From: Rhodobacter sp.
GTDB lineage: Bacteria > Pseudomonadota > Alphaproteobacteria > Rhodobacterales > Rhodobacteraceae
Reading direction: 5' to 3'
NCBI GenBank assembly: GCA_020250175.1
Contig: JADCEN010000020.1
Span: 1-63,534, forward strand
DNA length: 63,534 nucleotides
The notes under the pieces are model-generated. The model was given only the letters and a program-made list of their open reading frames with translations. It did not search any database and was not told where the DNA came from. Below are positions 8,325 through 17,876 of this stretch, one piece after another; the first letter of the stretch is position 1, and each line of letters starts with the position of its first letter. Made by a program: the position numbers and the translations under genes.

Positions 8325-10343
8325 TTGGACATAGCGACCCTGCGCGCAAAACACCCCGACCACTGGATGAAGGCCTGCGCGATCCGCGCGCTGACGCTTG
8401 ATGCGGTGGCGGCGGCAAATTCCGGCCATTCCGGCATGCCGATGGGCATGGCCGATGTGGCGACCGTGCTGTTCGAACGGCACCTGAGCTTTGACGCCGC
8501 AGCGCCCGACTGGCCGAACCGCGACCGCTTCATCCTGTCGGCCGGGCATGGCTCGATGCTGCTTTATGCGCTGCTGCACCTGACCGGCCATGCCGACATG
8601 ACCATCGGGCAGGTCCGCAGTTTCCGCCAATGGGGGGCGATCACGGCAGGCCACCCGGAATTCGGCCACGCCGGGGGGATCGAAACCACCACCGGCCCGC
8701 TGGGTCAGGGGCTGGCCAATGCGGTCGGCTTTGCCATTGCCGAGGAATCGCTGCGCGCCCGCTGGGGGGCCAGGGTGATCGACCATCATACCTATGTCAT
8801 CGCCGGTGACGGCTGCCTGATGGAAGGCGTCAGCCAGGAGGCGCTGGCGCTGGCGGGCAAGCTGGAATTGTCGCGGCTGATCGTGCTGTGGGATGACAAC
8901 GGGATCACCATCGACGGCAAGGTCTCGATCTCGGACGTGACCGACCAGAAAGCGCGCTTTGCCGCCTCGGGCTGGGCGGTGTTTGCCTGCGACGGTCATG
9001 ATCCGGAGGATATCGACCGGGCGATCACGGCGGCAAAGGCGGCGGGGCGCCCGGCGCTGGTGCAGTGCCGCACCCATATCGCGCTGGGGTCTTCGGCGCA
9101 GGATACGGCCAAGGGGCATGGCGCGCTGACCGATGCCGGGCTGATCGCCGATACCAAGGCCGCCTATGGCTGGCCCCATGCGCCCTTCGTCATCCCTGCC
9201 GACATCAAGGCGGCGTGGGAGGCCATCGGCACCCGTGGCCGTGCCGCGCGCGAGAGCTGGGAGGCGCGCCTTGCCGCCCTGCCGCCAAGCCGCCAGGCCG
9301 AATTCGCCCGCATCTTCGCGCGCGACACCCCGGCCAGGCTGACGGCGGTGATCCGCGCGCTGAAGAAATCGGCGGTGGACAAGCTGCCGAAGGTCGCCAC
9401 GCGCCGTGCCAGCGAAATGGTGCTGGAGGCGGTGAACCCGGTTCTGGGCGAAACCATCGGCGGCTCGGCCGACCTGACGGGATCGAACAACACCAAGACG
9501 CCCGATCTGGGTGTCTTCGATGCCGCCAACCGCAAGGGGCGCTATGTCTATTTCGGCATCCGCGAACATGGCATGGCGGCGGCGATGAACGGCATGGCGC
9601 TGCACGGCGGGGTGCGCCCCTATGGCGGCACCTTCCTGTGCTTCACCGATTACGCCCGCCCTGCGATGCGGCTTTCGGCGCTGATCGGTATTCCGGTGGT
9701 CTATGTGATGACGCATGACAGCATCGGGCTGGGCGAGGACGGGCCAACGCACCAGCCGGTGGAGCATCTGGCACTCTTGCGCGCCACACCCAACACCTGG
9801 GTGTTCCGCCCCGCAGACCTGGTGGAAACCGCCGAAGCCTGGGAACTGGCCCTGACCGCGAAGACCACGCCTTCGGTGCTGGCACTGTCGCGGCAGAACC
9901 TGCCCGCAGTGCGCAAGGTGCACAGCAACCGGAACCTGACGGCGCGCGGGGCCTATGTGCTGGCCGATGCCACGGGCAAGCGCCGGGCGATCCTGATGGC
10001 GACGGGATCCGAGGTGGAAATCGCGCTCAAGGCGCGGGACCTGCTGCAGGCCGGCGGAATCGGCACGCGCGTGGTGTCGATGCCCTGCTGGGAGCTGTTT
10101 GAAGACCAGGACGCCGCCTGGCGCCGCAAGGTGCTGCCGCCCGGTCCGGTGCGGGTGGCGATCGAGGCCGGGGTGCGTTTCGGCTGGGACCGCTGGCTGT
10201 TCGGCGAGGGCGGCAAGCGCGAGAAATCGGGCTTCATCGGCATGCATGGCTTTGGCGCCTCGGCCCCGGCAGAGCGGCTTTATGCCGAATTCGGCATCAC
10301 CGCCGAGGCCACCGCCGCCAAGGTCAGGGCATTGCTGGGCTGA
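8325..10343 (+). CDS. tkt: Transketolase
   Basis: A 672-aa thiamine-diphosphate enzyme transferring two-carbon ketol units in the pentose phosphate and Calvin cycles. Visible signatures are the N-terminal [19 protein letters not shown] with [12 protein letters not shown], the ThDP-binding [14 protein letters not shown], and the pyrimidine-domain [21 protein letters not shown] place the start at the TTG at 8325 ([14 protein letters not shown]), which has AAGGA upstream and gives family-standard length; the frame stays open to 8226 but that leader has no family character. Divergent from the zapA pair. A CCCCCTGA/TCAGGGGG hairpin follows the stop. Confidence 0.96.
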   Translation: MDIATLRAKHPDHWMKACAIRALTLDAVAAANSGHSGMPMGMADVATVLFERHLSFDAAAPDWPNRDRFILSAGHGSMLLYALLHLTGHADMTIGQVRSFRQWGAITAGHPEFGHAGGIETTTGPLGQGLANAVGFAIAEESLRARWGARVIDHHTYVIAGDGCLMEGVSQEALALAGKLELSRLIVLWDDNGITIDGKVSISDVTDQKARFAASGWAVFACDGHDPEDIDRAITAAKAAGRPALVQCRTHIALGSSAQDTAKGHGALTDAGLIADTKAAYGWPHAPFVIPADIKAAWEAIGTRGRAARESWEARLAALPPSRQAEFARIFARDTPARLTAVIRALKKSAVDKLPKVATRRASEMVLEAVNPVLGETIGGSADLTGSNNTKTPDLGVFDAANRKGRYVYFGIREHGMAAAMNGMALHGGVRPYGGTFLCFTDYARPAMRLSALIGIPVVYVMTHDSIGLGEDGPTHQPVEHLALLRATPNTWVFRPADLVETAEAWELALTAKTTPSVLALSRQNLPAVRKVHSNRNLTARGAYVLADATGKRRAILMATGSEVEIALKARDLLQAGGIGTRVVSMPCWELFEDQDAAWRRKVLPPGPVRVAIEAGVRFGWDRWLFGEGGKREKSGFIGMHGFGASAPAERLYAEFGITAEATAAKVRALLG

Positions 10344-10427
10344 CTGGCGGCCGGGGTCGGCCCGTTCCCCCTGATCGGTCAGGGGGGCCTGCGCCTGGTC
10401 GGCACGGCAATCGCCGGCGCGCCGGCC

Positions 10428-11390
10428 TCAGGCGGGCTTGCGCCGGATCACCTGCCACAGGGGCAGGATCACGAACCGGGACAGGGGCAGGATCAAAAGC
10501 CCAAGGATCAGGCCGATGATGCCATCCAGCACGGCCTTCACCGCCCAGGTCACCAGGCCTGCGGCCTGCGGCACGGCATGGGCGGCCATTTCGGCGATAT
10601 GCCCGATTTGATGTTCGGGCCAGGCAAAGCCGATCTGCGCCAGCCCGTGGATCACGATGGACCCGCCGACCCAAATCATCGCCGCCGTGCCCACCGCAGA
10701 CAGGACCGCCATGAAACCGGGCATGCCGCGCACGACCCCGCGACCCAGGGCGCGGGTCAGGCCAAGGCGGCCACGCCGACTCAGGTACAGCCCCACATCG
10801 TCGGCCTTCACGATCAGCGCAACCCCGCCATAGACCAGCACGGTGATCGCGGTGCCGACAACGGCCAGGGCCGCCGCCTGAAACCAGATGTCCCGCCCCG
10901 GCAGGGCGGCCAGCGCGATGGTCATGATTTCAGCCGACAGGATGAAGTCGGTCTTCACCGCGCCTGCGACCTTTTCCTGTTCCAGATGCAGGGCTGATCT
11001 TGCCTCCTCGTCCAGCGGTTCATCCGCATGGGCGGGATGGACGACCAGGTGATACACCTTCTCGGCCCCTTCGAAACACAGATAGGCCCCGCCCAGCATC
11101 AGCAAAGGGGCAATGACCTGCGGTGCAAAGGCCGACAGCAGCAGGGCTGCCGGCAAAAGGATCAGCATCTTGTTGCGGATTGACCCCAGCGCGATGCGCC
11201 CGACGATGGGCAACTCGCGGTCGGCGGCAAAACCGTGAACATATTTCGGCGTGACGGCGGCATCGTCGATAACGGCCCCGGCGGCCTTCAGCCCGGCCTT
11301 GGCCGATTGTCCGATGACATCATCCAGCGAGGCCGCCGCAACCTTGGCAATCGCCGCCACATCGTCGAGAAGTGCAAGCAGTCCGCTCAT
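10428..11390 (-). CDS. DUF808 (YedI-like) inner-membrane protein
   Basis: 320 aa. The N-terminus MSGLLALLDDVAAIAKVAAAS, followed by KAAGAVIDDAAVTPKYV, is characteristic of DUF808 proteins. Several hydrophobic segments follow (ILLPAALLLSAFAPQVIAPL; LVYGGVALIV; GTAAMIWVGGSIVIHGLAQI; a C-terminal LILGLLILPL), so it is an integral membrane protein. Function is unknown. I start at the ATG at 11390; the upstream frame continues into repeat array 2 only as low-complexity sequence. Together with the array it separates tkt from gap. Confidence 0.9.
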   Translation of the reverse strand: MSGLLALLDDVAAIAKVAAASLDDVIGQSAKAGLKAAGAVIDDAAVTPKYVHGFAADRELPIVGRIALGSIRNKMLILLPAALLLSAFAPQVIAPLLMLGGAYLCFEGAEKVYHLVVHPAHADEPLDEEARSALHLEQEKVAGAVKTDFILSAEIMTIALAALPGRDIWFQAAALAVVGTAITVLVYGGVALIVKADDVGLYLSRRGRLGLTRALGRGVVRGMPGFMAVLSAVGTAAMIWVGGSIVIHGLAQIGFAWPEHQIGHIAEMAAHAVPQAAGLVTWAVKAVLDGIIGLILGLLILPLSRFVILPLWQVIRRKPA

Positions 11391-11489
11391 CGCATATCCT
11401 TTGCTGACGGGGCACTGACGGGGTGCTGAAAGAAGTCCGGTCGCCTGCCGGGTGGAGGTTCTTCCATATCCTGCCGCAAAAGGGCTGCC

Positions 11490-12360
11490 AATCCGGGCGG
11501 ACAGGGAAACGCACCGCATTTCCCCCGCCCGCGCGCGACGGTGCCCTGCAGACCGGCAGGTCCGGGAACAGCGCAGGCCAGCGCCCGACCCGGCGGGGGC
11601 GAAGCGCCCGCCGGGGGCGGGGCGGGCACCGGGCGGGGTTTGGCCCCCGGCTGGCGGCAGGCGACGTTGCGGCGTGGCAAAGGCGACGGCCCCTGCCATT
11701 GAAGCGGTGATACTGCTTTCGTCCCTCCGGGCGGGAACAGGAAACGCACCGCGTTTCCCCGCCCGCGCGGGACGGTGCCCTGTAGACCGGCAGGTCCGGG
11801 AACAGCAGAAGGCCAGCGCCCGACCCGGCGGGCGAGAAGCGCCCGCCGTGGGCGGGGCGGGCGCTGGCCGGGGGCTTTGGCCCCCGGCTGGGCAAGGGGC
11901 AGCGTGGCGCTGTGGCAGGGGCGATGGCCCCTGCCATTGAAGCGTTGGAAGTGCAATCGTCCCTCCGGGCGGGATGAGGAAACGCACTGCGTTTCCCCCG
12001 CCCGCGCGGGACGGTGCCCCGCAGACCGGCAGGTCCGGGAACAACGCAGGCCAGCGCCCGACCCGGCGGGCGAGAAGCGCCCGCCGTGGGCGGGGCGGGC
12101 GCTGGCCGGGGGCTTTGGCCCCCGGCTGGCCTGATGCCAGCGTGGCACTGTGGCAGGGGCGATGGCCCCTGCCATGGCAGCGGTTAGCGTGCTTTCCCCA
12201 CTCCGTGCGGGAAAAGGATACGCACCGCGTTTCCCCCGCCCGTGCGCTACGGTGCCCCGCAGACCGGCAGGTCCGGGAACAACGCAGGCCAGCGCCCGAC
12301 CCGGCGGGCCAAGGGGCAGCGGGGCGCTGTGGCAGGGGCGATGGCCCCTGCCAGACCGCG
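11490..12360 (+). repeat. GC-rich tandem repeat array 2 (four units of 234-239 bp)
   Basis: Units begin at 11557, 11791, 12030 and 12268, each with CAGGTCCGGGAACA, in the same orientation as the array at the window start. The GATG-loop hairpin occurs at 11676-11697 (loop GACG), 11914-11935, 12152-12173 and 12331-12352. The last unit lacks about 60 bp that would hold the first two hairpins. Both arrays end in GCCAGACCGCG followed by a G-rich tail, suggesting a defined border. Stems read GGCAGGGGC/GCCCCTGCC here against GGCAAAGGC/GCCTTTGCC in array 1; the 11676 copy is mixed (AAA facing CCC). The rest of the gap to gap (12361-12689) shows no gene, only a GGCAGGCCTGCC palindrome. Confidence 0.88.
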
Positions 12361-12689
12361 CGGGGTGCGTGCGGAAGGGTTTCCTGCTTTTCAGCCAGCA
12401 GTCCATGCAGGCTTCACTTTCTTGAACACCGTGGCAGGGGATCGCAGGCAGGCGCGCCGACGGGCGGCAGGCCTGCCGTAGGGGGCGAAGCGCCTTTGCG
12501 CTGACGGGGCGCGCGCGGGCCGGGCCACGGGGCACCAAAAAAGACAGGGCGGGGCGTGGAAACTTCCGCGCGGGGGCGTTATGGTCCGCCCTGTCCACAA
12601 GTATTCAACCCGCGTCCGTGTTACCGGCGCAATCTTACCCATGCCCATGGTTGCCCCTCGGGGCGGCGCGGGCCAGCAAGGAGAACCAG

Positions 12690-13691
12690 ATGACGGTCAA
12701 GGTGGCAATCAACGGCTTTGGCCGGATCGGGCGGAACGTGCTGCGCGCCATCATCGAATCGGGGCGGACCGATATCGAAGTGGTTGCGATCAATGATCTT
12801 GGCCCGGTCGAGACCAACGCACATCTCCTGCGCTTCGATTCGGTCCATGGCCGCTTTCCCGCAACGGTGACGACCACTGCCACGACCATCGACGTGGGCC
12901 GCGGGCCGATCGAGGTGTCGGCAATCCGCAATCCGGCCGACCTGCCCTGGGCGCATGTCGACATCGTGCTGGAATGCACCGGCATCTTCACCGACAAGGA
13001 CAAAGCAAAGATACACCTTGAAAACGGGGCAAGCCGCGTCCTGGTGTCTGCCCCGGCGGCAGGGGCGGACAAGACCATCGTCTACGGCGTGAACGACCAT
13101 ACGCTGACAAAAGATGATCTGATCGTTTCGAACGCGTCCTGCACCACCAACTGCCTGGCGCCGGTGGCACAGGTGCTCAACACTGCCATCGGCATCACGC
13201 GCGGATTCATGACCACAATCCACAGCTACACGGGCGACCAGCCCACGCTGGACACGATGCACAAGGACCTGTACCGCGCCCGCGCCGCCGCACTCAGCAT
13301 GATCCCGACATCGACGGGGGCCGCCAAGGCGGTGGGGCTGGTCCTGCCGGAGTTGAAGGGCAAGCTGGACGGGGTCGCGATCCGCGTGCCGACACCCAAC
13401 GTGTCTGTGGTGGACCTGGTGTTTGAGGCCGGTCGCGCCACCACGGTGGAAGAGGTGAACGCCGCCATCCGCACGGCCGCAGACGGCCGGCTGAAGGGAA
13501 TTCTGGGCTATACCGACCAGCCGAATGTCTCGTCCGACTTCAACCATGACCCGCATTCCTCGGTCTTTCACATGGACCAGACCAAGGTCATGGAAGGCAC
13601 GATGGTGCGCATCCTGTCCTGGTATGACAACGAATGGGGCTTTTCCAACCGCATGGCGGATACCGCCGTGGCGATGGGCAAGCTGATTTGA
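12690..13691 (+). CDS. gap: Glyceraldehyde-3-phosphate dehydrogenase
   Basis: A 333-aa phosphorylating GAPDH. The Rossmann start is [20 protein letters not shown], the catalytic cysteine is in [13 protein letters not shown] (about residue 152), and the C-terminal [16 protein letters not shown] is canonical. It interconverts glyceraldehyde-3-phosphate and 1,3-bisphosphoglycerate. The ATG at 12690 has AAGGAG 7 nt upstream. In relatives gap is commonly close to tkt; here they are split by the DUF808 gene and the repeat array. A 9-bp hairpin lies about 120 nt after the stop. Confidence 0.97.
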   Translation: MTVKVAINGFGRIGRNVLRAIIESGRTDIEVVAINDLGPVETNAHLLRFDSVHGRFPATVTTTATTIDVGRGPIEVSAIRNPADLPWAHVDIVLECTGIFTDKDKAKIHLENGASRVLVSAPAAGADKTIVYGVNDHTLTKDDLIVSNASCTTNCLAPVAQVLNTAIGITRGFMTTIHSYTGDQPTLDTMHKDLYRARAAALSMIPTSTGAAKAVGLVLPELKGKLDGVAIRVPTPNVSVVDLVFEAGRATTVEEVNAAIRTAADGRLKGILGYTDQPNVSSDFNHDPHSSVFHMDQTKVMEGTMVRILSWYDNEWGFSNRMADTAVAMGKLI

Positions 13692-14306
13692 CGGGCCGCT
13701 TGTCGGGCAGGTGCGTGTCGGCACCACCCTTGCACTGGTGCGGCAGACAGGTGCATCTCTGGCGGTCGTTCCTGACGGCCGCCGTCAAGACGGAAGACGG
13801 CTGAAGGGCATCTGCCCTGATGACTCACAGGGCAGAACGGCTTTGTCAGGGTGCGCCTGGCGGTGGATCTGACAAAGCTCGGTTTTTCCACCCTTATTGC
13901 ACTTTCTGAAGATCAGCTTTCCCCAACCAGGATGACCCCGGCCAGGATCAGGAAGGCGGTGCAGGACGCAACCGGAGTCTTTGACGCGCACCAAAACCGG
14001 CGGCAATAACGACGAGAGCCGGATTGAGCGCGCCTGATCTGCCATGCAACCGGCGCGTTCAGATCTGACCGGCCCCGGGCGCGACGGTGCCGCGATCCGC
14101 CAACGCTTTGCGTTTGACGGTCCCGAAGTCGTCCCGTCGAAGTCTCACGGTCCTGTCCCGGCACAGGTCAGGAACCAAGGATTGCTTGCTTCAGGGGCAA
14201 ATGGGGGCATATGCCCCGGCGGCGCAGAAGCGCTGGCGCGCGAGGCGGGTTTGGGCTCATGTGCGACCGCTTTGGGGGAAGGCCACCCGGCACCCGGGCA
14301 CAGGCA
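13692..14306. other. Intergenic stretch after gap; one strong hairpin, no gene seen
   Basis: 615 bp between convergent gap and coaD. TCTGCCCTG (13811-13819) pairs perfectly with CAGGGCAGA (13828-13836) around an 8-nt loop; without a T-run it is at best a weak gap terminator or processing site. Frames in both directions give no recognisable protein. Confidence 0.55.
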
Positions 14307-14798
14307 TCAGGCGTATTTTGCCGTCAACGCCGTGCAGACGGGCGGTGGCACGAATTTCGACACGTCACCCCCCAGCCGCGCGATTTCCTTCACCAGTTTC
14401 GAGGCAATCGCCTGACGGCGGGCATCAGCCATCAGGAACACGGTCTCGATGCTGCTGTCCATGGCCCGGTTCATGCCGACCATCTGGAATTCATATTCGA
14501 AATCCGCCACCGCGCGCAGGCCGCGCAGGATGATCGTGGCACCGACATCGCGGGCGCAGTCGATCAGCAGGTTTTCAAAGGGATGCACGACAATCTCACC
14601 CCCCGTCCTGGCAAGGATGGCCCCGGCTTCGGCTTTGACCATGGCGACCCGTTCTTCCAGGCTGAACAGCGGGCCCTTGTCGCGGTTGATGGCAACGCCG
14701 ATCACCAGACGGTCAACCAGCGCCATGGCGCGCTGGATGATATCGGTGTGACCCAGCGTCACCGGATCGAAGGTTCCCGGGTAAAGTCCAATGCGCAT
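14307..14798 (-). CDS. coaD: Pantetheine-phosphate adenylyltransferase
   Basis: A 163-aa nucleotidyltransferase of coenzyme A synthesis, joining 4'-phosphopantetheine and ATP to dephospho-CoA. The N-terminal MRIGLYPGTFDPVTLGHTDI holds the T/HxGH nucleotide-binding motif; RGLRAVADFEYEFQM and the C-terminal KEIARLGGDVSKFVPP match the family. The ATG at 14798 gives the standard length; the upstream extension is not family-like. It lies 87 bp downstream of the CBS-domain gene on the same strand. Confidence 0.96.
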   Translation of the reverse strand: MRIGLYPGTFDPVTLGHTDIIQRAMALVDRLVIGVAINRDKGPLFSLEERVAMVKAEAGAILARTGGEIVVHPFENLLIDCARDVGATIILRGLRAVADFEYEFQMVGMNRAMDSSIETVFLMADARRQAIASKLVKEIARLGGDVSKFVPPPVCTALTAKYA

Positions 14799-14884
14799 GA
14801 CGCCCCCCCTGTGCCTGCCCGTGCACACGCAACAATAGTGCGCAAGCCATTGCAAGCGGCAAAGCAGGCCGGACGGCGGGATGG

Positions 14885-15319
14885 TCAGAAGCCCTTGATC
14901 ATGCCTTCCAGGGCGTCCTTTTCCATCGCAAGTTCGGACAGGCGGGCCTTCACGGCATCCCCGATCGAGACAAGCCCGGTCATCCGCTGGCCCTCCATCA
15001 CCGGCAGGTGACGAAAGCGCCCGTCGGTCATCTTCTGCATCACCTCGGTCACCGGATCGCCGGGCGCGCAGGTGGTGATCCTGGCCGTCATGACATGCGA
15101 CACCGGCAAGGCCAGACAGGACGGGCCGTGGCGGGCCAGTTCGCGCACCACGTCCCGCTCTGACAGGATGCCCGCAACCCCGGCCCCGTCTTCAGAGACA
15201 ACCACGGCGCCGATGCGGTGCTCGGCCAGAACCGCCACCGCTTCGGCCAGCGTCGCCGCAGGCGGAACCGTCACCACGCCCCCCTTGGGTTTCGATGTCA
15301 GGATCTGTTGAACCAGCAT
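14885..15319 (-). CDS. CBS-domain pair protein
   Basis: 144 aa made of two CBS domains (about residues 5-65 and 75-130), seen in GIL-SERDVVRELARHG and in RFRHLPVMEGQRMTGLVSIGD. Paired CBS modules bind adenosyl ligands and usually sense energy state or regulate a partner. Stand-alone proteins of this kind are common in Rhodobacteraceae and have no assigned partner. I start at the ATG at 15319 (MLVQQILTSK), with a GGAGG nearby upstream. Confidence 0.92.
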   Translation of the reverse strand: MLVQQILTSKPKGGVVTVPPAATLAEAVAVLAEHRIGAVVVSEDGAGVAGILSERDVVRELARHGPSCLALPVSHVMTARITTCAPGDPVTEVMQKMTDGRFRHLPVMEGQRMTGLVSIGDAVKARLSELAMEKDALEGMIKGF

Positions 15320-15368
15320 GTCATCCTCCACCTTCCTGCGCCAAGCGTCCGCCCCGCGCAACTTTCTG

Positions 15369-16262
15369 TCAAGTCATTGCTTCCAGACGCAACAGTTCGC
15401 GCCGCAGACCCTGGGCCAGCAGATCGGCGAAACGGGTCATCCGGTCGGTCCGGCGGTCATCGGCATGGCGGATCAGCCAGAAGGCGCGCGTCAGGCTGAT
15501 CTCGGCGGGCAGGACCTTGACCAGTTCCGGGGCAAAGGGCATGGCGAAATCATGCACCATCCCGATCCCGGCCCCGTGGCGCAGCCAGTTCAGTTGCACG
15601 GGCACGGAATTGGACGCAAGCGGCACCTCGGCAACCCCGAGTTCGGCCAGATAATCCAATTCCTTGTCAAAAATCATGTCGGGGATGTAGCCGACAATGC
15701 GGTGTGCGGCCAGGTCCGCGCGCCGCTGCGGGGTGCCGTGGCGGTCCAGATAGGCGCGGCTGGCGGCCAGATGCAGGTGATAGCCGGTCAGCCGCTGAAC
15801 CGTCAGCCGCCCCGCCGTGGGCGGCGAGACGGCAATCACCATATCCGCCTCGCGCCTGGACAGGTTGAAGACGCGCGGCAGCGCCACGATCTGCACCTCC
15901 AGCCCGGGGTTGTCATCGCAGATGGCCGCAACGACCTGCGGCAGCAGGTAATTGGCGCAGCCATCCGGCGCACCGATGCGGACCTGCCCCGACACTCCCC
16001 CTGCCCCGCCCCCCAGATCATCGGCGGCGGCCTGCAACGCCTGTTCGGCCGCTTCGGCATGGGGCAGCAGGCGCAGGCCCGCCTCGGTCGCGGCATAGCC
16101 CAGCGGGCTTCTGACAAACAGCCTTGTGCCAAGCGCCTCTTCCAGCCGGGCGATCCGCCGGCCCACCGTTGCAGGGTCAAGGCGCAGCGCCTTGCCTGCG
16201 CCCGACAGGCTTTCGCTGCGGGCCACGGCCAGAAACACCCGCAGATCATCCCAGTCAGCCAT
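15369..16262 (-). CDS. LysR-family regulator divergent from mmsA
   Basis: 297 aa with an N-terminal LysR winged HTH (MADWDDLRVFLAVARSESLS; LDPATVGRRIARLEEALG, residues 28-45) and an effector-binding domain. It is transcribed away from mmsA across a 101-bp shared promoter region that contains a CAAAA-CGC-TTTTG dyad. LysR regulators typically control the divergent neighbour, so regulation of valine/methylmalonate-semialdehyde metabolism is the natural inference, not shown directly. Confidence 0.92.
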   Translation of the reverse strand: MADWDDLRVFLAVARSESLSGAGKALRLDPATVGRRIARLEEALGTRLFVRSPLGYAATEAGLRLLPHAEAAEQALQAAADDLGGGAGGVSGQVRIGAPDGCANYLLPQVVAAICDDNPGLEVQIVALPRVFNLSRREADMVIAVSPPTAGRLTVQRLTGYHLHLAASRAYLDRHGTPQRRADLAAHRIVGYIPDMIFDKELDYLAELGVAEVPLASNSVPVQLNWLRHGAGIGMVHDFAMPFAPELVKVLPAEISLTRAFWLIRHADDRRTDRMTRFADLLAQGLRRELLRLEAMT

Positions 16263-16281
16263 GGCTATCCCTGCAAAATTG

Positions 16282-16294
16282 CAAAACGCTTTTG
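16282..16294. promoter_or_regulatory. Palindrome in the lysR-mmsA divergent promoter
   Basis: CAAAACGCTTTTG is a perfect 5+5 dyad around CGC in the short region between the two divergent starts, with a second TGCAAAATTGCAA stretch just before it. It is a plausible operator for the adjacent LysR protein, by position and symmetry only. Confidence 0.45.
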
Positions 16295-16363
16295 AAATCT
16301 TGCCTCTTTCCCGCGCATTTCCGCAAGCCTATCCTGCAGGGGGACATTGCCTTGGAGGATCGG

Positions 16364-17863
16364 ATGCAGGAACTTACCCACTGGATCAACGGCGCGCATG
16401 TAACGGGCACCTCGGGGCGCTTTGCCGATGTGTTCAACCCCGCCACGGGCGAGGTGCAGGCTCGCGTGCCGCTGGCCTCGAAACAGGAGATCGACCATGC
16501 CGTGGCCGAAGCGGCCAGGGCGCAGCCTGCCTGGGGTGCCACCAACCCGCAGCGCCGGGCGCGGGTGATGATGGAGTTTGTCCGCCTTCTGAACCGCGAC
16601 ATGGACAAGCTGGCCCAGACGCTGAGCCGCGAGCATGGCAAGACCCTTCCCGATGCGCGGGGCGATATCCAGCGCGGGCTGGAAGTGATCGAATACTGCA
16701 TCGGCGCGCCGCAGATGCTGAAGGGCGAATTCACCGACAGCGCCGGGCCCGGCATCGACATGTATTCCATGCGCCAGCCCCTGGGTGTGGCCGCCGGGAT
16801 CACCCCGTTCAACTTTCCCGCCATGATCCCGATGTGGAAGATGGGCCCCGCCCTTGCCTGCGGCAACGCCTTTATCCTCAAGCCAAGCGAGCGTGATCCT
16901 TCCGTCCCGCTGATGCTGGCCGAACTGATGCAGGAGGCGGGCCTGCCCGACGGCGTGCTGCAGGTGGTGAACGGCGACAAGGACGCGGTGGATGCGATCC
17001 TGGACAACCCGGCCATCGCCGCCATCGGCTTTGTCGGCTCTACCCCCATCGCCGAATACATCTACGGGCGCGGCTGTTCCAACGGCAAGCGTGTGCAGTG
17101 CTTCGGCGGGGCCAAGAACCACATGATCATCATGCCGGATGCCGATCTTGATCTGGCCGCCGATGCGCTGGTGGGCGCGGGCTATGGTGCCGCCGGTGAA
17201 CGCTGCATGGCAATCTCGGTTGCCGTGCCGGTGGGCGAGGCCACGGCGGATGCGCTGATCGAACGGCTGATCCCGCGCATCGAAAAGCTGAAAGTGGGCC
17301 CCTACACCGCCGGCAATGACGTGGACTATGGCCCGGTGGTGACGGCGGCGGCCAAGGCGAACATCCTGCGGCTGGTCGAATCCGGCGTGGCCCAAGGCGC
17401 AAAGCTGGTGGTCGACGGGCGGGGCTTCAAGCTGCAGGGGTACGAGGACGGCTTCTTCGTGGGGCCGCATCTGTTCGACCGTGTCACGCGCGATATGGAC
17501 ATCTACCGCAAAGAGATTTTCGGCCCCGTTCTGTCCACCGTCCGCGCCCGGACCTATGAAGAGGCGCTGGCCCATGCCATGGACCACGAATATGGCAACG
17601 GCACCGCGATTTTCACCCGCGACGGCGACACGGCGCGTGACTTTGCCCACCGCGTCAACATCGGCATGATCGGCATCAACGTACCCATTCCGGTGCCGCT
17701 GGCCTATCACACCTTTGGCGGCTGGAAGAAATCCGCCTTCGGCGATCTAAACCAGCACGGGCCGGACAGCTTCCGCTTCTATACGCGGACCAAGACCATC
17801 ACCTCGCGCTGGCCCAGCGGCATCAAGGAAGGGGCCAGCCTGAACTTCCGCCCGATGGACTGA
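16364..17863 (+). CDS. mmsA: Methylmalonate-semialdehyde dehydrogenase (CoA-acylating)
   Basis: A 499-aa aldehyde dehydrogenase-superfamily enzyme that converts methylmalonate semialdehyde (valine catabolism) or malonate semialdehyde to propionyl-CoA or acetyl-CoA. Visible are the NAD-binding GITPFNFPAMIPMWKMGPAL, the FVGSTPIAEYIY loop, the catalytic Cys281 in AAGERCMAISVAVPVG, and the C-terminal SAFGDLNQHGPDSFRFYTRT, which is MmsA-specific. The ATG at 16364 (MQELTHWINGAHV) follows GGAGG. The upstream open frame overlaps the divergent LysR gene and is not part of the protein. Confidence 0.96.
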   Translation: MQELTHWINGAHVTGTSGRFADVFNPATGEVQARVPLASKQEIDHAVAEAARAQPAWGATNPQRRARVMMEFVRLLNRDMDKLAQTLSREHGKTLPDARGDIQRGLEVIEYCIGAPQMLKGEFTDSAGPGIDMYSMRQPLGVAAGITPFNFPAMIPMWKMGPALACGNAFILKPSERDPSVPLMLAELMQEAGLPDGVLQVVNGDKDAVDAILDNPAIAAIGFVGSTPIAEYIYGRGCSNGKRVQCFGGAKNHMIIMPDADLDLAADALVGAGYGAAGERCMAISVAVPVGEATADALIERLIPRIEKLKVGPYTAGNDVDYGPVVTAAAKANILRLVESGVAQGAKLVVDGRGFKLQGYEDGFFVGPHLFDRVTRDMDIYRKEIFGPVLSTVRARTYEEALAHAMDHEYGNGTAIFTRDGDTARDFAHRVNIGMIGINVPIPVPLAYHTFGGWKKSAFGDLNQHGPDSFRFYTRTKTITSRWPSGIKEGASLNFRPMD

Positions 17864-17876
17864 CCGGAACGGGGTG

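Noticed and set aside
11387-12598. A 403-residue reverse-strand reading frame across repeat array 2, and similar forward frames in both arrays
   Set aside because: The peptides are Arg/Gly/Pro/Ala-rich repeats present in several frames on both strands, with no ribosome site and no homology pattern. High GC keeps stop codons rare; the hairpin conservation explains the sequence better.
13692-14306. A decayed membrane-protein gene (short hydrophobic reverse-strand stretch near 13920-13960)
   Set aside because: Only about 15 hydrophobic residues in one frame, with no flanking family sequence.
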